Source: an uncultured Bacillota bacterium
GTDB taxonomy: Bacteria > Bacillota > Clostridia > Peptostreptococcales > Anaerovoracaceae
Assembly: GCA_947302945.1 (NCBI GenBank)
Contig: CAMYWZ010000078.1
Span: 1-5,893, forward strand
Length of the DNA stretch: 5,893 nt
Reading direction: 5' to 3'
The stretch's first letter is position 1, and every line of letters begins with the position of its first letter. The position numbers were made by a program, and so were the translations under genes. The notes under the pieces were generated by a model that saw nothing but the letters and a program-made list of their open reading frames with translations, searched no databases and had not been told where the DNA came from. Shown in pieces: positions 5,518 through 5,893 of this stretch.

Positions 5518-5893
5518 CTATTTATAGCGCAGCAGTGCTTTCGTTGCGCCGCCGACCGAGGCGAGGACTTCGGTATAGCCGTCCGGGCCGGGGCGGGATG
5601 TGAAGTCCAGGACGTCGCCTTCAAAGCACTGCTGGCGGAAGTGGATCTCGAGCTCCTTTATATCCATTTCGCGCCACTGCGCGGCGGAGAAGCAGTTAGC
5701 GAAGGCTCTCACATAGGCGACGTTGTTCATGTGTCCGACGAAGTCGGTGTCCAGGTTCAGGACTTTGTATAAAGCGAATGGAGCTTCGGTAAAGTCGTCC
5801 TTCATCTTGAAAAAGCTCTGGGGACAGGCAAGATCTTCGCAGAAAACGAATCCCTCGGGGAGGACTTTGCCGATCTCGATGTATCCTCCGGTG
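5518..5893 (-). CDS. Acyl-ACP thioesterase-like hotdog protein (partial, N-terminus missing)
   Basis: The last 124 residues, ending in TAG at 5518, of a gene entering from the right edge; the frame is open to position 5892. The hallmark is DTDFVGHMNNVAYVR, the GH(V/M)NN..Y active-site helix motif of hotdog thioesterases. It is followed after about 20 residues by LEIHFRQQCFEGDVL, which matches the second active-site strand of FatA/FatB-type acyl-ACP thioesterases, with a Cys where plant enzymes have one. More than 40 in-window residues precede the motif, whereas single-hotdog thioesterases carry it near the N-terminus. This looks like the second hotdog of a fused double-hotdog protein. Such enzymes release free fatty acids from acyl carrier protein in the cytoplasm. 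The Asn expected two residues before the motif His is Val here, and the Glu before the Cys is Gln, so the catalytic details may differ. A 4HBT-type acyl-CoA thioesterase is the main alternative. An internal ATG at 5805 is not a likely start. Confidence 0.78.
   Translation of the reverse strand, partial: TGGYIEIGKVLPEGFVFCEDLACPQSFFKMKDDFTEAPFALYKVLNLDTDFVGHMNNVAYVRAFANCFSAAQWREMDIKELEIHFRQQCFEGDVLDFTSRPGPDGYTEVLASVGGATKALLRYK

Noticed and set aside
5394..5624. Longer N-terminus of the VTC protein from an ATG at 5624
   Set aside because: The extension runs through the 5446-5469 hairpin and overlaps the thioesterase gene in another frame. The added residues look random, and the GTG at 5393 has an ideal ribosome binding site.
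5805..5805. ATG at 5805 as the start of a short 95-residue hotdog protein
   Set aside because: The frame stays open to the window edge, no ribosome binding site precedes this ATG, and the upstream residues read as a continuation of a protein domain.

Overview
The window most likely comes from a low-oxygen, Gram-positive Clostridia-type bacterium (Firmicutes/Bacillota) of moderate GC content. The reasons are the strong AGGAGG-type ribosome binding sites before every complete gene, a lipoprotein with a long Gly-rich tail, an acyl-ACP thioesterase of the fused hotdog type, and a VTC / DUF4956 / Cthe_2159-type gene set that I know mainly from Clostridia. The family or genus cannot be fixed from this sequence alone.

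Layout, left to right. (1) Positions 1-1164, minus strand: trigger factor (tig), cut by the left edge so that its C-terminal end is missing. (2) Positions 1165-1308: a compact divergent promoter region, with a good sigma-70-type (SigA) promoter for tig on the minus strand and another for the next gene on the plus strand. (3) Positions 1309-1950, plus strand: a CYTH-domain protein of the triphosphate tunnel metalloenzyme (TTM) superfamily. (4) Positions 1953-1981: a strong hairpin with T-runs on both strands, which can end transcription from both convergent sides. (5) Positions 2016-5393, minus strand: a tight three-gene operon, transcribed right to left. Its genes are a VTC-domain polyphosphate polymerase-like protein (GTG start), a DUF4956 membrane protein, and a 655-residue lipoprotein with a Cthe_2159-like right-handed beta-helix and a Gly/Pro-rich tail with WSFPG repeats. 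The gaps between these genes are only 18 and 30 bases. (6) Positions 5446-5469: a perfect 9-bp hairpin between the operon and the gene upstream of it. (7) Positions 5518-5893, minus strand: the 3' end of a hotdog-fold acyl-ACP thioesterase-like gene, cut by the right edge.

The operon is the interesting part. A soluble VTC catalytic domain would make polyphosphate (or a related phosphorylated product) at the inner face of the membrane. The DUF4956 protein would be its membrane partner, and the lipoprotein would act outside the cell, where Cthe_2159-type helices are known to bind polysaccharide. Yeast Vtc4 carries its catalytic domain and membrane segments in one chain; here they look split between two genes. 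A second TTM-fold enzyme, the CYTH protein, lies convergent to the operon and could act on tripolyphosphate or a related substrate, but a functional link between the two is only inference. The flanking tig and thioesterase genes are ordinary housekeeping genes and look unrelated to the operon.
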